From contig PHBK01000029.1 in the NCBI GenBank assembly GCA_002840565.1, positions 1 to 58,050 of the forward strand: 58,050 nt of DNA. The letters run 5' to 3'. A model generated the notes under the pieces. It saw nothing but the letters and a program-made list of their open reading frames with translations, had not been told where the DNA came from and made no database searches. Numbering within the stretch: the first letter of the stretch is position 1; each line of letters begins with the position of its first letter. Origin of the DNA: Deltaproteobacteria bacterium HGW-Deltaproteobacteria-12. GTDB lineage: Bacteria > Desulfobacterota > Syntrophia > Syntrophales > Smithellaceae. The position numbers and the translations under genes were made by a program. Shown piece after piece: positions 16,994 to 24,657 of this stretch.

Positions 16994-19114
16994 ATGAGTA
17001 ATATATTTAGTGCAGATTTTGCCGGTCGCAGTATTTCGCTGAAAACTGGTTATGTCGCCGGTCAGGCTGATGGCTCGGTACTGGTTAATTATGGCGACAC
17101 AGTTGTTCTGTTGACGGCAGTATCATTAAAAGGGGCCAGGGCAGGTATAGATTTTCTGCCTTTAACTGTGGATTATCAGGAAATGACTTATGCCGCCGGA
17201 AAAATTCCGGGAGGCTTTTTTAAAAGGGAAGGACGTCTTAATGAGCGTGAAATATTAATATCACGCATCATCGACAGATCAATCCGCCCCTTGTTTCCCA
17301 AGGGATACTATTCCGAAACACAACTTGTGGCCACGGTTCTTTCCGTGGACAAGGAAAATGATTCGGACGTTGCCGCATTGGTGGGGGCCTCGGCTGCTTT
17401 GGAAGTGTCTAATATTCCTTTTAAGGGTCCGATTGCCGGCGTGCGTATCGGCAGAATTAACGGTGAGCTGGTGTGTAATGCCAGCGTCGAGAAAATGCAG
17501 CAAAGCGAGTTGAATATTTTTATGGTGGGCCGAAAAGTCACCCCCAGTAAATCAGGACGCGATTATGATGTTGAGCTGGTCATGATGGAAGGTGATGCCA
17601 AAGAGGTGGCCGAGGATATAGTTGTTGATGCCATCAAGCTGGGCTTGGAAGCAATTCGCCCCGTAATTGATTTGCAGGATAAAATGCGTCTGGCCGTCGG
17701 CAAGGAAAAAAGGCCCGTGGAAAAAGTCGTGTCCGATGACGAACTTACGGCAAAAGTCAGTGCCGCAGCGCTGCCCGGTCTTCAAGAAGGTTATAGCATG
17801 CCCCGCAAGTTGGAGAGGTATGGGCGGCTGGATGAAGTTCGTGAAAAAGTCATTAAGGACATCGGCGGTGATGATGCTGGCATCTGTAAGAAAGTGGCCG
17901 GGATTGTCGAAGAATTAGAGCGGCGCATTTTGCGCGATATGATTATCAAAGACAAAAAAAGAATTGACGGCAGATCATCCGTCGATATTCGGCCGATCAG
18001 CTCGGAGGTGGGCATCTTGCCCCGCGCCCATGGATCAGCTTTGTTTAACCGGGGCGAAACCCAGGCGCTGGCGGTCCTGACCCTGGGGACATCTTCCGAT
18101 GAACAGCGGTTGGATTACATTGCCGCCGAGGAGAGAAGATCATTTATTCTCCATTATAACTTTCCGCCCTATAGCGTTGGTGAAGCAAAATCCTTGCGCA
18201 GCCCCGGAAGAAGGGAAATAGGTCATGGCGCTCTGGCACGGAAGGCGCTGGTTCCTGTTTTACCGTCGGCGGATGTTTTCCCTTATACGATCAGGATTGT
18301 CTCCGAAATACTTTCTTCTAACGGTTCATCTTCCATGGCGACGGTTTGCGGCGGTATTCTGTCTCTGATGGACGCAGGCGTTCCGGTGAAGGATATTGTG
18401 GCCGGAATCGCCATGGGTCTTTTGAAAGAAGGAGAGGAAGTTGTTGTTTTGTCTGATATCCTGGGTGATGAAGACCATGCCGGCGATATGGATTTCAAAG
18501 TATGCGGTACGGAAAAAGGCATTACCGCCATGCAGATGGATATTAAAATAGACGGATTAACGGAAGAAATTTTGCGCAAAGCCCTGGCTCAGGCAAGGGC
18601 GGGCCGGCTGCATATCATCGGTAAAATCCGCGAGACTCTGTCCTCGCCGCGTTCGGATATTTCGCTTTATGCACCCCGCATAACCACTGTGAAAGTTAAA
18701 GAAGATCAGGTGCGGACGGTGATCGGATCAGGCGGGAAAAATATCCGCCAGATTATCAGCGAAACCGGTGTAACCATTGACGTAGAAGATGATGGAACCG
18801 TAACTATTGCCTCCAGTGATGCCGAAGCGGCAGCCCGTGCGGTAGCTATGGTCAAATGGCTGACTGAAGAAGCTGAAGTAGGGAAGATCTACCGCGGAAC
18901 TGTTAAGAAAATAGTTGATTTCGGCGCCTTTGTGGAAATTTTACCGGGAACCGAAGGATTGCTGCACATTTCGCAAATATCCAAAGAAAGAGTAAACAAG
19001 GTTACGGATGTCCTCAAAGAGGGCGATGAAGTTATGGTGAAGGTGCTGGAAATGGACAAACAGGGCAAAATCCGCTTAAGCCGGAAAGAGGCTCTGGGTA
19101 CCGACGCTCAATAA
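16994..19114 (+). CDS. pnp: Polyribonucleotide nucleotidyltransferase (PNPase)
   Basis: The 706-residue protein has two RNase PH-like halves (first: YGDTVVLLTAVS, REGRLNEREILISRIIDRS; second: RAHGSALFNRGETQALAVLTL, HYNFPPYSVGE), then a KH domain (VIGSGGKNIRQIISETG) and an S1 domain (GTVKKIVDFGAFVEILPG). PNPase degrades RNA 3' to 5' with phosphate and belongs to the RNA degradosome. GGAGG precedes the ATG. A terminator-type hairpin follows the stop closely. Confidence 0.97.
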   Translation: MSNIFSADFAGRSISLKTGYVAGQADGSVLVNYGDTVVLLTAVSLKGARAGIDFLPLTVDYQEMTYAAGKIPGGFFKREGRLNEREILISRIIDRSIRPLFPKGYYSETQLVATVLSVDKENDSDVAALVGASAALEVSNIPFKGPIAGVRIGRINGELVCNASVEKMQQSELNIFMVGRKVTPSKSGRDYDVELVMMEGDAKEVAEDIVVDAIKLGLEAIRPVIDLQDKMRLAVGKEKRPVEKVVSDDELTAKVSAAALPGLQEGYSMPRKLERYGRLDEVREKVIKDIGGDDAGICKKVAGIVEELERRILRDMIIKDKKRIDGRSSVDIRPISSEVGILPRAHGSALFNRGETQALAVLTLGTSSDEQRLDYIAAEERRSFILHYNFPPYSVGEAKSLRSPGRREIGHGALARKALVPVLPSADVFPYTIRIVSEILSSNGSSSMATVCGGILSLMDAGVPVKDIVAGIAMGLLKEGEEVVVLSDILGDEDHAGDMDFKVCGTEKGITAMQMDIKIDGLTEEILRKALAQARAGRLHIIGKIRETLSSPRSDISLYAPRITTVKVKEDQVRTVIGSGGKNIRQIISETGVTIDVEDDGTVTIASSDAEAAARAVAMVKWLTEEAEVGKIYRGTVKKIVDFGAFVEILPGTEGLLHISQISKERVNKVTDVLKEGDEVMVKVLEMDKQGKIRLSRKEALGTDAQ

Positions 19115-19125
19115 TGATCCTTAAG

Positions 19126-19160
19126 CTCTGTATCCTGGAAAAGGATACAGAGCGTTTCTT
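19126..19160 (+). terminator. Hairpin after pnp
   Basis: CTCTGTATCC and GGATACAGAG form a ten-base-pair stem 12 bases beyond the pnp stop, followed by a T-rich stretch (CGTTTCTTTCC). It probably ends most pnp transcripts, leaving dut to read-through or to its own weak promoter. Confidence 0.65.
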
Positions 19161-19188
19161 TCCTGGCTATATTCAAGCTATTAAAACA

Positions 19189-19632
19189 ATGGGAAAAATT
19201 AAAGTTCATATCCGGAAGCTGCAGGGAAATGAGGATCTTTCTCTTCCTCTCTATATGACAGACGGGGCGGCGGGCATGGATATATTTGCAGCAGTGGCGC
19301 AAGAGGAAATTGTTGTGCCGGGTGGGAGGAAAAAAATACCAACGGGAATTGCTGTGGCCCTGCCTGAAGGATATGAGGCCCAGATTAGACCGCGCAGCGG
19401 GCTGGCAATCAAGGAAGGGATTACTCTGTTGAATTCACCGGGCACAATTGATGCAGACTATCGCGGAGAAATCGCCTTGATTGTGATCAATCATGGAGAG
19501 CAGCCTTTCACTGTTAAGCGCGGTATGCGCCTGGCTCAGATGGTTATTCAAAAAATATATCGGGTAGAGTGGGTAGAATCAGAAGAATTGCCCTCTACGG
19601 CAAGAGGGACGGGGGGATTCGGACACACATAA
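19189..19632 (+). CDS. dut: Deoxyuridine 5'-triphosphate nucleotidohydrolase (dUTPase)
   Basis: The 147-residue trimeric dUTPase shows all five motifs in order: DGAAGMDIFA, RPRSGLAIKEG, GTIDADYRGEI, RLAQMVI and RGTGGFGHT. It hydrolyses dUTP to dUMP and keeps uracil out of DNA. An ATG at 19114 overlaps the pnp stop, but the extra 25 residues would be encoded by the pnp terminator hairpin, so I use 19189. No good Shine-Dalgarno sequence precedes it. Confidence 0.94.
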   Translation: MGKIKVHIRKLQGNEDLSLPLYMTDGAAGMDIFAAVAQEEIVVPGGRKKIPTGIAVALPEGYEAQIRPRSGLAIKEGITLLNSPGTIDADYRGEIALIVINHGEQPFTVKRGMRLAQMVIQKIYRVEWVESEELPSTARGTGGFGHT

Positions 19633-19642
19633 TTCTTCGTTA

Positions 19643-19716
19643 GGAGCCGGTACGAAATAAACACCATGCTGGTTGCAAGACCTGTTCTTTTTCTTTATTT
19701 CGTTACGGATCCTTAT
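19643..19716. repeat. Imperfect inverted repeat downstream of dut
   Basis: GGAGCCGGTACGAAATAAA faces TTTATTTCGTTACGGATCC with a few mismatches across about 35 bases. It lies between dut and the DUF39 gene and may end dut transcription or control the next gene. No known riboswitch core was recognised. Confidence 0.4.
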
Positions 19717-19834
19717 GCCGTTTGCTACAATTTTTTGATCACGGTTTTTTTAAACAGCGGCTTATGCTTTGCAATTGAAATTAAACGGTGATATGAAGAT
19801 CGCATAAAAATAGCTTTCCTGATTTTACAGAGTT

Positions 19835-21010
19835 ATGAAAAAATTTAAAGTCAAAAAAACATTCAAAGAAATCAACGAAAAGATCAAAGACGGCCGGGCT
19901 GTTGTGGTCACGGCCGAAGAAATGATCGGTATTGTGGAAAACGAGGGAGCTGTCGAGGCGGCCCGTAAGATAGATGTCGTCACAACAGGCACTTTCAGTC
20001 CAATGTGCTCCTCGGGAGCATTCTTGAATTTCGGTCATACGTCTCCCAAGATCCGGGCATCCAAGGTGTGGCTGAATGATGTTCCGGCTTACGGTGGTAT
20101 TGCTGCCGTTGATTGCTATATCGGTGCGACAGAAGTTGTCGAGGGGGACCCTCTCAACAGTGTTTATCCGGGTGAATTTAATTACGGCGGAGGCCATGTC
20201 ATCGAAGACCTTGTTGCCGGAAATGTCATTAAATTACGCGCCGAAGGGTATGGGACGGACTGCTATCCAGCCAGAAAATTTGAAAAGAACATTACAATAC
20301 ATGACTTGCCCAATGCTATGCTGTTTAATCCCCGTAATGCCTATCAAAATTACAACTGTGCAGTAAATTTATCAGATTCAACCATCTACACATATATGGG
20401 AATGTTAAGGCCGCGCATGGCCAACGCCAATTATGCGACTTCGGGACAATTGAGTCCCCTGTTCAATGATCCCTATTACCGGACCATTGGCGTCGGTACG
20501 CGGATATTTCTGGGCGGAGCGCAGGGGTTTGTTGCCTGGCCGGGCACCCAGCATAATCCTCATGCCCCGCGAGGCGCCAACGGCGTGCCCAAACAGGGGG
20601 CGGGCACCATTGCCGTTGTGGGCAACTTAAAAGAAATGACTCCGGAGTGGCTTGCCGCGGCGAGTATTCTGGGCTATGGTGTTTCCCTTTATGTGGGGAT
20701 AGGGATTCCCATTCCTATTTTGGATGAGGAGATGGCACTTTTCACAGCGGTAAAAGACGAAGATATCTATGCTCAAATTTATGATTACAGCATGGATTAT
20801 CCCAAAGGTGTGTCCAAGTCTCTGACCGAAGTCAGTTATAAAGATTTGCGCAGTGGGTCAATTATGATTGATGGGAAAAAAGTAATCACGGCGCCTCTTT
20901 CCAGTTATTACAAAGCCCGGCAAATTGCTCATGCCTTGAAGGAATGGATAGAAAGCGGCAAATTTGTTCTTGGTGAACCTCAGCAAATCTTACCTTCCGT
21001 AGAATTCTAG
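19835..21010 (+). CDS. DUF39/HcyBio family protein (homocysteine biosynthesis, aspartate-semialdehyde sulfurtransferase-like)
   Basis: The 391-residue protein matches the DUF39 family: KTFKEINEKIKDGRAVVVT, TGTFSPMCSSGAFLNFGH, YGGIAAVDCYIGAT, GTDCYPARK and FLGGAQGFVAWPGTQHNP. In methanogens this family turns aspartate semialdehyde plus reduced sulfur into homocysteine, working with a separate ferredoxin-like NIL/4Fe-4S protein. Cys near 58 and 143 are candidates for the sulfur-carrying residues. The protein ends without the CBS domains present in some archaeal members, and no NIL/ferredoxin gene is adjacent. It stands alone, with a terminator at 21050. Confidence 0.85.
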   Translation: MKKFKVKKTFKEINEKIKDGRAVVVTAEEMIGIVENEGAVEAARKIDVVTTGTFSPMCSSGAFLNFGHTSPKIRASKVWLNDVPAYGGIAAVDCYIGATEVVEGDPLNSVYPGEFNYGGGHVIEDLVAGNVIKLRAEGYGTDCYPARKFEKNITIHDLPNAMLFNPRNAYQNYNCAVNLSDSTIYTYMGMLRPRMANANYATSGQLSPLFNDPYYRTIGVGTRIFLGGAQGFVAWPGTQHNPHAPRGANGVPKQGAGTIAVVGNLKEMTPEWLAAASILGYGVSLYVGIGIPIPILDEEMALFTAVKDEDIYAQIYDYSMDYPKGVSKSLTEVSYKDLRSGSIMIDGKKVITAPLSSYYKARQIAHALKEWIESGKFVLGEPQQILPSVEF

Positions 21011-21049
21011 TAATAATAACATTAATATACAGAGCTGTCGAGCTGTGGG

Positions 21050-21073
21050 AAAGCTTCTCCTGAAGAAGCTTTT
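21050..21073 (+). terminator. Terminator after the DUF39 gene
   Basis: AAAGCTTC and GAAGCTTT form an eight-base-pair stem with a seven-base loop, followed by TATG. The T-run is short, so strength is moderate. Confidence 0.55.
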
Positions 21074-21113
21074 ATGACCGGTATGGGCAGCGTCGAGTAT
21101 GATATTTTTAACA

Positions 21114-21145
21114 ATTAACATTAATTAATATTAATTAATGTTAAT
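21114..21145. promoter_or_regulatory. 32-bp perfect AT-rich palindrome (likely operator)
   Basis: The sequence reads identically on both strands over 32 bases; its half-site is ATTAACATTAATTAAT. It ends nine bases before a -35 box. It is well placed to be bound by a dimeric regulator, possibly the Xre protein encoded just downstream. Confidence 0.62.
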
Positions 21146-21154
21146 AATTTTTTC

Positions 21155-21184
21155 TTGACTTTTATTGATATCTTGTGCTCTTAT
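21155..21184 (+). promoter_or_regulatory. Candidate sigma-70 promoter of the pil cluster
   Basis: TTGACT, an 18-base spacer and TCTTAT lie about 41-70 bases before the ATG of the Xre gene, immediately downstream of the palindrome. Confidence 0.5.
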
Positions 21185-21224
21185 TATCAACAATGAGGTA
21201 ATCCTTTAAGGGATAACAGAAAAT

Positions 21225-21428
21225 ATGCAGAAAAACAGAGTAAAAAAATTTAGAGAGGAGGTCCCTCTCAGCATATCGGAGTTGGCGAGGAAGGCTCAAT
21301 TAACCCCGCAGACAATTGCCAAAATGGAAAAAGGTTTGCCAACCAGAAAAAATTCCGAGCTGAAAGTTGCCAAAGCATTGCGCAAACAATACAAAGAAGT
21401 TTTTTTTGAAACGACGACCGATACATGA
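21225..21428 (+). CDS. Small Xre/Cro-CI-type transcriptional regulator
   Basis: The 67-residue protein is a single helix-turn-helix domain: VKKFREEVPLSISELARKAQ, then LTPQTIAKMEKGLP for the recognition helix and NSELKVAKALRKQ. AAGGGA precedes the ATG. It is the first gene of a run leading to the FtsB-like gene and pilMNOPQ, and lies behind a long palindrome next to a promoter, which suggests self-regulation of the type IV pilus cluster. That link is an inference. Confidence 0.82.
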   Translation: MQKNRVKKFREEVPLSISELARKAQLTPQTIAKMEKGLPTRKNSELKVAKALRKQYKEVFFETTTDT

Positions 21429-21458
21429 CGATAATTAATTTTTGAGGATTGTTTCCAA

Positions 21459-21725
21459 ATGAAAGTTGGCAGATATCTGGTCGTTTTTTTGTTTTTAATG
21501 GCGCTTTTAATAACATTTGGCAACAAGGGGCTGGTAGATAATTATTTAATGAGTAAGAGGCTGAACCAGATAGAGTTGTTGAATAATAGCGTCGCAGCGG
21601 AAAACACTGATTTAAAAAAGAAAATCGTTTTATTGCGCAGTGATTTAGTTTACATTGAATCGATAGCGCGTAATGAATTGGGTATGGTAAAAAAAGGAGA
21701 TATAGTTTACCGGTTTCCCAAGTAA
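21459..21725 (+). CDS. FtsB/DivIC-like septum initiator protein
   Basis: The 88-residue protein has one N-terminal membrane segment (VVFLFLMALLITFG), then a coiled coil (LNQIELLNNSVAAENTDLKK) and the family ending IARNELGMVKKGDIVYRFP. FtsB-type proteins bridge FtsL and FtsQ at the division septum. GAGGA lies upstream of the ATG. It is encoded between the Xre gene and pilM with short gaps, so cell division and pilus genes appear co-transcribed. Confidence 0.85.
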   Translation: MKVGRYLVVFLFLMALLITFGNKGLVDNYLMSKRLNQIELLNNSVAAENTDLKKKIVLLRSDLVYIESIARNELGMVKKGDIVYRFPK

Positions 21726-21767
21726 TGCAGAATGATTTGCCGGTAAATATTGTCTGGTGGGATTCTA

Positions 21768-22856
21768 ATGTTAGATTTAAACTTTTTATCCGGTTCAAAA
21801 AAGATCGTTGGTTTAGATATAGGTTCGAGTTCTTTAAAACTGGCGGAAGTGATCAGCACATCAAATAGTTATGTTCTTAATAAGTTTTATCAGATACCTC
21901 TGCCCAAAGGAATAATTGTCGAAGGTGTTTTGGCTGACGCCCGGGAATTGTCTTTACGGGTGAAAGAGCTTTTCAAAGATTCCGGCCTACGACGCAGAGG
22001 AATAGCCACTTCTCTTTCCGGAAATTCCGTGATCATTAAGAAAGTTACATTTACTCAAATGAATGAAGCGGAATTACGTGATTTAATCCGTGATGAAGGC
22101 GGCAAATATCTGCCGTTTGACAACATGGATGATGTTAATTACGACTTTCAAATTTTGGGAGATAATGAATTTAATCCCAATCAGATGGAAGTTATTATCG
22201 TTGCCGCCAAAAAAGACATTGTCAACGGTTATCTCGATGCGCTTTTAGATGCCGGTCTCAATGTGCTGATCATGGACGTGGATTCTTTTGCGCTGGAAAC
22301 TATGTACGAAGCTAATTATGAATATGAAAGCAACGAAATAGTTATCATTGTCAACATCGGGGCGAGCATTACCAATATCAATGTTATTAAAAGCGGCATG
22401 TCGATCTTTACCCGGGATTTTACTTTAGGCGGCAATTCGATTACCGAAGCATTGCAGGGCAAATATCGGATATCTTTCGAAGAGGCAGAACAAAAGAAGA
22501 TAGAATGCCTGCCTGATCATCCTGATCATGATCAGGATGATATAATAGAACTGCAAAACAGCATTTTGGATTTTGCCGAGCCGATTTGTTCGGAAATCGA
22601 AAGATCGGTCGATTATTTCCGCTCTACATTCGGCGGTGAAAACATTAAACATATTTTTCTTTCCGGTGGCTCTGCGCGGATCAGTGGCCTGGCGGCAACT
22701 TTATCACAGCGATTAAATATTGAAACAGAAATAATCAATCCTTTCTTAAAGATCGGTTACAACAAGAAAAATATTGATGCCAAGGAACTGGATAGTATTC
22801 GGCCGATTGCAGCTGTTGCCATCGGGTTAGGTCTGAGAAAAATGGACGACAAATGA
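21768..22856 (+). CDS. pilM: Type IV pilus assembly protein PilM
   Basis: The 362-residue actin-like ATPase has GLDIGSSSLKLAEV near the N-terminus, then VNYDFQILG, VIIVAAKK and a C-terminal IFLSGGSARISGLAATLSQR, matching PilM. PilM sits on the cytoplasmic face of the inner membrane and binds the N-terminal tail of PilN. I use the ATG at 21768 preceded by GGTGGG; a TTG six codons earlier is in frame. Its stop overlaps the pilN start (ATGA). Confidence 0.94.
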   Translation: MLDLNFLSGSKKIVGLDIGSSSLKLAEVISTSNSYVLNKFYQIPLPKGIIVEGVLADARELSLRVKELFKDSGLRRRGIATSLSGNSVIIKKVTFTQMNEAELRDLIRDEGGKYLPFDNMDDVNYDFQILGDNEFNPNQMEVIIVAAKKDIVNGYLDALLDAGLNVLIMDVDSFALETMYEANYEYESNEIVIIVNIGASITNINVIKSGMSIFTRDFTLGGNSITEALQGKYRISFEEAEQKKIECLPDHPDHDQDDIIELQNSILDFAEPICSEIERSVDYFRSTFGGENIKHIFLSGGSARISGLAATLSQRLNIETEIINPFLKIGYNKKNIDAKELDSIRPIAAVAIGLGLRKMDDK

Positions 22857-23401
22857 TAAAAATCAACCTTTTACCCTACCGCGAAAAAGAAAAGAAAGAA
22901 AACATCGCCCGCCAGATATCTATTCTAGCCGGTTCGTTTATCGTCTTTTTGCTTTTGCTGGTTTTTGTTCAGTTTAATTTATCTTCGTCAATTAGCCGTA
23001 TGGAAGGCCAGCTCAAGGAAGCGGAAGCAAAACTGGTTGTTTTGAACAAGAAAATAGGCGATTTGGATAAATTTAAAAAAGATAAAAATGAGCTGGAGCA
23101 AAAACTGGGCGTTATTAAGACATTAGAAGAAAATCGTTTGGCGCCGGTAAAGACATTGGATTATTTGGCGGGACTCGTTCCGCCCCAAAATATCTGGCTG
23201 GTAAAAATTACTCAAAGAAACGATCAATTGACAATTGAAGGGGTCGGCCGGAACAATATAATTGTCGCTGACTTCATGAAAACCATTGAGAAATTTGAAC
23301 CGATAAAATCAGTAGATTTAGTTTCTTCAAAAAAGACGGAAATTAGCGGCATTACTTTACAGCAGTTCAGCTTTTCCTGCGTCATGAAAAAAGGATTTTA
23401 A
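22853..23401 (+). CDS. pilN: Type IV pilus assembly protein PilN
   Basis: The 182-residue protein starts with the PilN signature IKINLLPYREKEKKEN, which binds PilM, followed by one membrane segment (ISILAGSFIVFLLLLVF), a coiled coil and a ferredoxin-like periplasmic domain (TLDYLAGLVPPQNIWLVKI). PilN and PilO form the inner-membrane alignment complex of the pilus machine. It is coupled to pilM by ATGA and separated from pilO by three bases. Confidence 0.93.
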   Translation: MIKINLLPYREKEKKENIARQISILAGSFIVFLLLLVFVQFNLSSSISRMEGQLKEAEAKLVVLNKKIGDLDKFKKDKNELEQKLGVIKTLEENRLAPVKTLDYLAGLVPPQNIWLVKITQRNDQLTIEGVGRNNIIVADFMKTIEKFEPIKSVDLVSSKKTEISGITLQQFSFSCVMKKGF

Positions 23402-23404
23402 GCT

Positions 23405-24118
23405 ATGCCCATCAGCATGGACGACATAAAAAAATTATCCCCGAAAGTTAAAGCGGCGATCATAGTCGCGGTAATTCTCCTTATTGGTTATTTTGATTGG
23501 TTTTATTTTTTATCGCCGGCAGTAGAGAAGAAAACTTCCCTGAATCAAAAATTGGAAGAATTACAGGGGCAGATAAAAGAAAAAGAAAAAGCTGTTCGGC
23601 AATTTGACAAATATAAAGCTGATGTTGCAGCTCTCCGCGATAATTATAATGTGGCTTTGCAAAAGCTTCCCGCCCAAAAGGAAATACCCGGGCTTTTCCA
23701 TTCCGTTGCTCTGGCCGGTCAGGATGCCGGTATAGATTTTTTGCTGTTTGAGCCGAAGGCGGTGCCCAAGGCGCCACCGGCCAAAGACCCCAAGGTCAGC
23801 TCGGCATTAAAACCTTCAGATCAGAGACAAACTGATCCGAAGAAGGCAGCCTTCAAAGCAGATAGCAAGAAAACGCCGGAACCGGAGTCATTCTATGAAG
23901 AAATTCCGGTTAATGTGACGGTGATCGGAACATTCCCGAAGATTGTCCATTTTTTTGAAAAAGTGGCCAAACTCCCGCGTATTGTCAACATCTCCGATAT
24001 CTCTATGGGCGACAGAAAAGATGTTAAAGGAAAGGGATATGTTCTGAGCACGTCTTGCACAATAAAAACATACATGTTTGTGGATAAAAAAGAAACCGCA
24101 AGTGAAAAAGTAAAATGA
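23405..24118 (+). CDS. pilO: Type IV pilus assembly protein PilO
   Basis: The 237-residue protein has a short cytoplasmic start, one membrane segment (AAIIVAVILLIGYFDWFYFL), a coiled coil (LNQKLEELQGQIKEKEKAV) and a periplasmic domain ending FFEKVAKLPRIVNISDIS, as in PilO. A Lys/Pro/Ala-rich insert (about 115-165) is longer than in the Pseudomonas protein. PilO pairs with PilN and contacts PilP. Its stop overlaps the pilP start. Confidence 0.92.
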   Translation: MPISMDDIKKLSPKVKAAIIVAVILLIGYFDWFYFLSPAVEKKTSLNQKLEELQGQIKEKEKAVRQFDKYKADVAALRDNYNVALQKLPAQKEIPGLFHSVALAGQDAGIDFLLFEPKAVPKAPPAKDPKVSSALKPSDQRQTDPKKAAFKADSKKTPEPESFYEEIPVNVTVIGTFPKIVHFFEKVAKLPRIVNISDISMGDRKDVKGKGYVLSTSCTIKTYMFVDKKETASEKVK

Positions 24119-24657
24119 AAAAAATCACTCTTATCACTTTAACAATTATCGCCGGCTTTTTGAGCACAGAGTGCCTTTTTGCTGCTGACGCTCCCAAAGC
24201 ATTGCCGCTAATTCCTCCGAAAGCGGCTCCGGCTGCCCAGCAGCCCGCATTGGCAAAACAAACGGCGGTGCCTGCCGCAGTGCCTGCGGAAAGTATCTAC
24301 AGCTATAATCCAGCAGGAAAACCGGATCCTTTCCGGCCTTTTGTGGAAAACGAAATTACCGCTAAAAAGAGAGAAGCTAAAAAAAGCATTAGTTCAATTT
24401 ATCCTCTGCAAAAAAAAGAAGTTAATGAATTTCGTCTTGTGGGAATTGCCGGGGATCAAAGTCGCCGGATTGCAATCGTGGTCGAAGACATGACCAAAAA
24501 ACACTATCCTTTGTCGATCGGAACACATATTGGTGTAAATAAAGGGAAAGTTGTAGAAATTTTGCCTGACCGCGTTATCGTGGAAGAATATAAGTCAAAA
24601 AAGGCAAAAAGAATCGTTTTAAGGCTTCATAAAAACCAAGATGAGGTAAAACCATGA
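24115..24657 (+). CDS. pilP: Type IV pilus assembly protein PilP
   Basis: The 180-residue protein has a signal sequence (ITLTIIAGFLSTECLFAAD), a Pro/Ala-rich linker, YNPAGKPDPFRPFV and a beta domain with FRLVGIAGDQSRRIAIVVED and GTHIGVNKGKVVEILPDRV, the pattern of PilP. The family is usually a lipoprotein; a Cys at about residue 21 (STEC) is a possible lipobox, but not a strong one. PilP links PilNO to the PilQ secretin. It overlaps pilQ by four bases (ATGA). Confidence 0.9.
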   Translation: MKKITLITLTIIAGFLSTECLFAADAPKALPLIPPKAAPAAQQPALAKQTAVPAAVPAESIYSYNPAGKPDPFRPFVENEITAKKREAKKSISSIYPLQKKEVNEFRLVGIAGDQSRRIAIVVEDMTKKHYPLSIGTHIGVNKGKVVEILPDRVIVEEYKSKKAKRIVLRLHKNQDEVKP

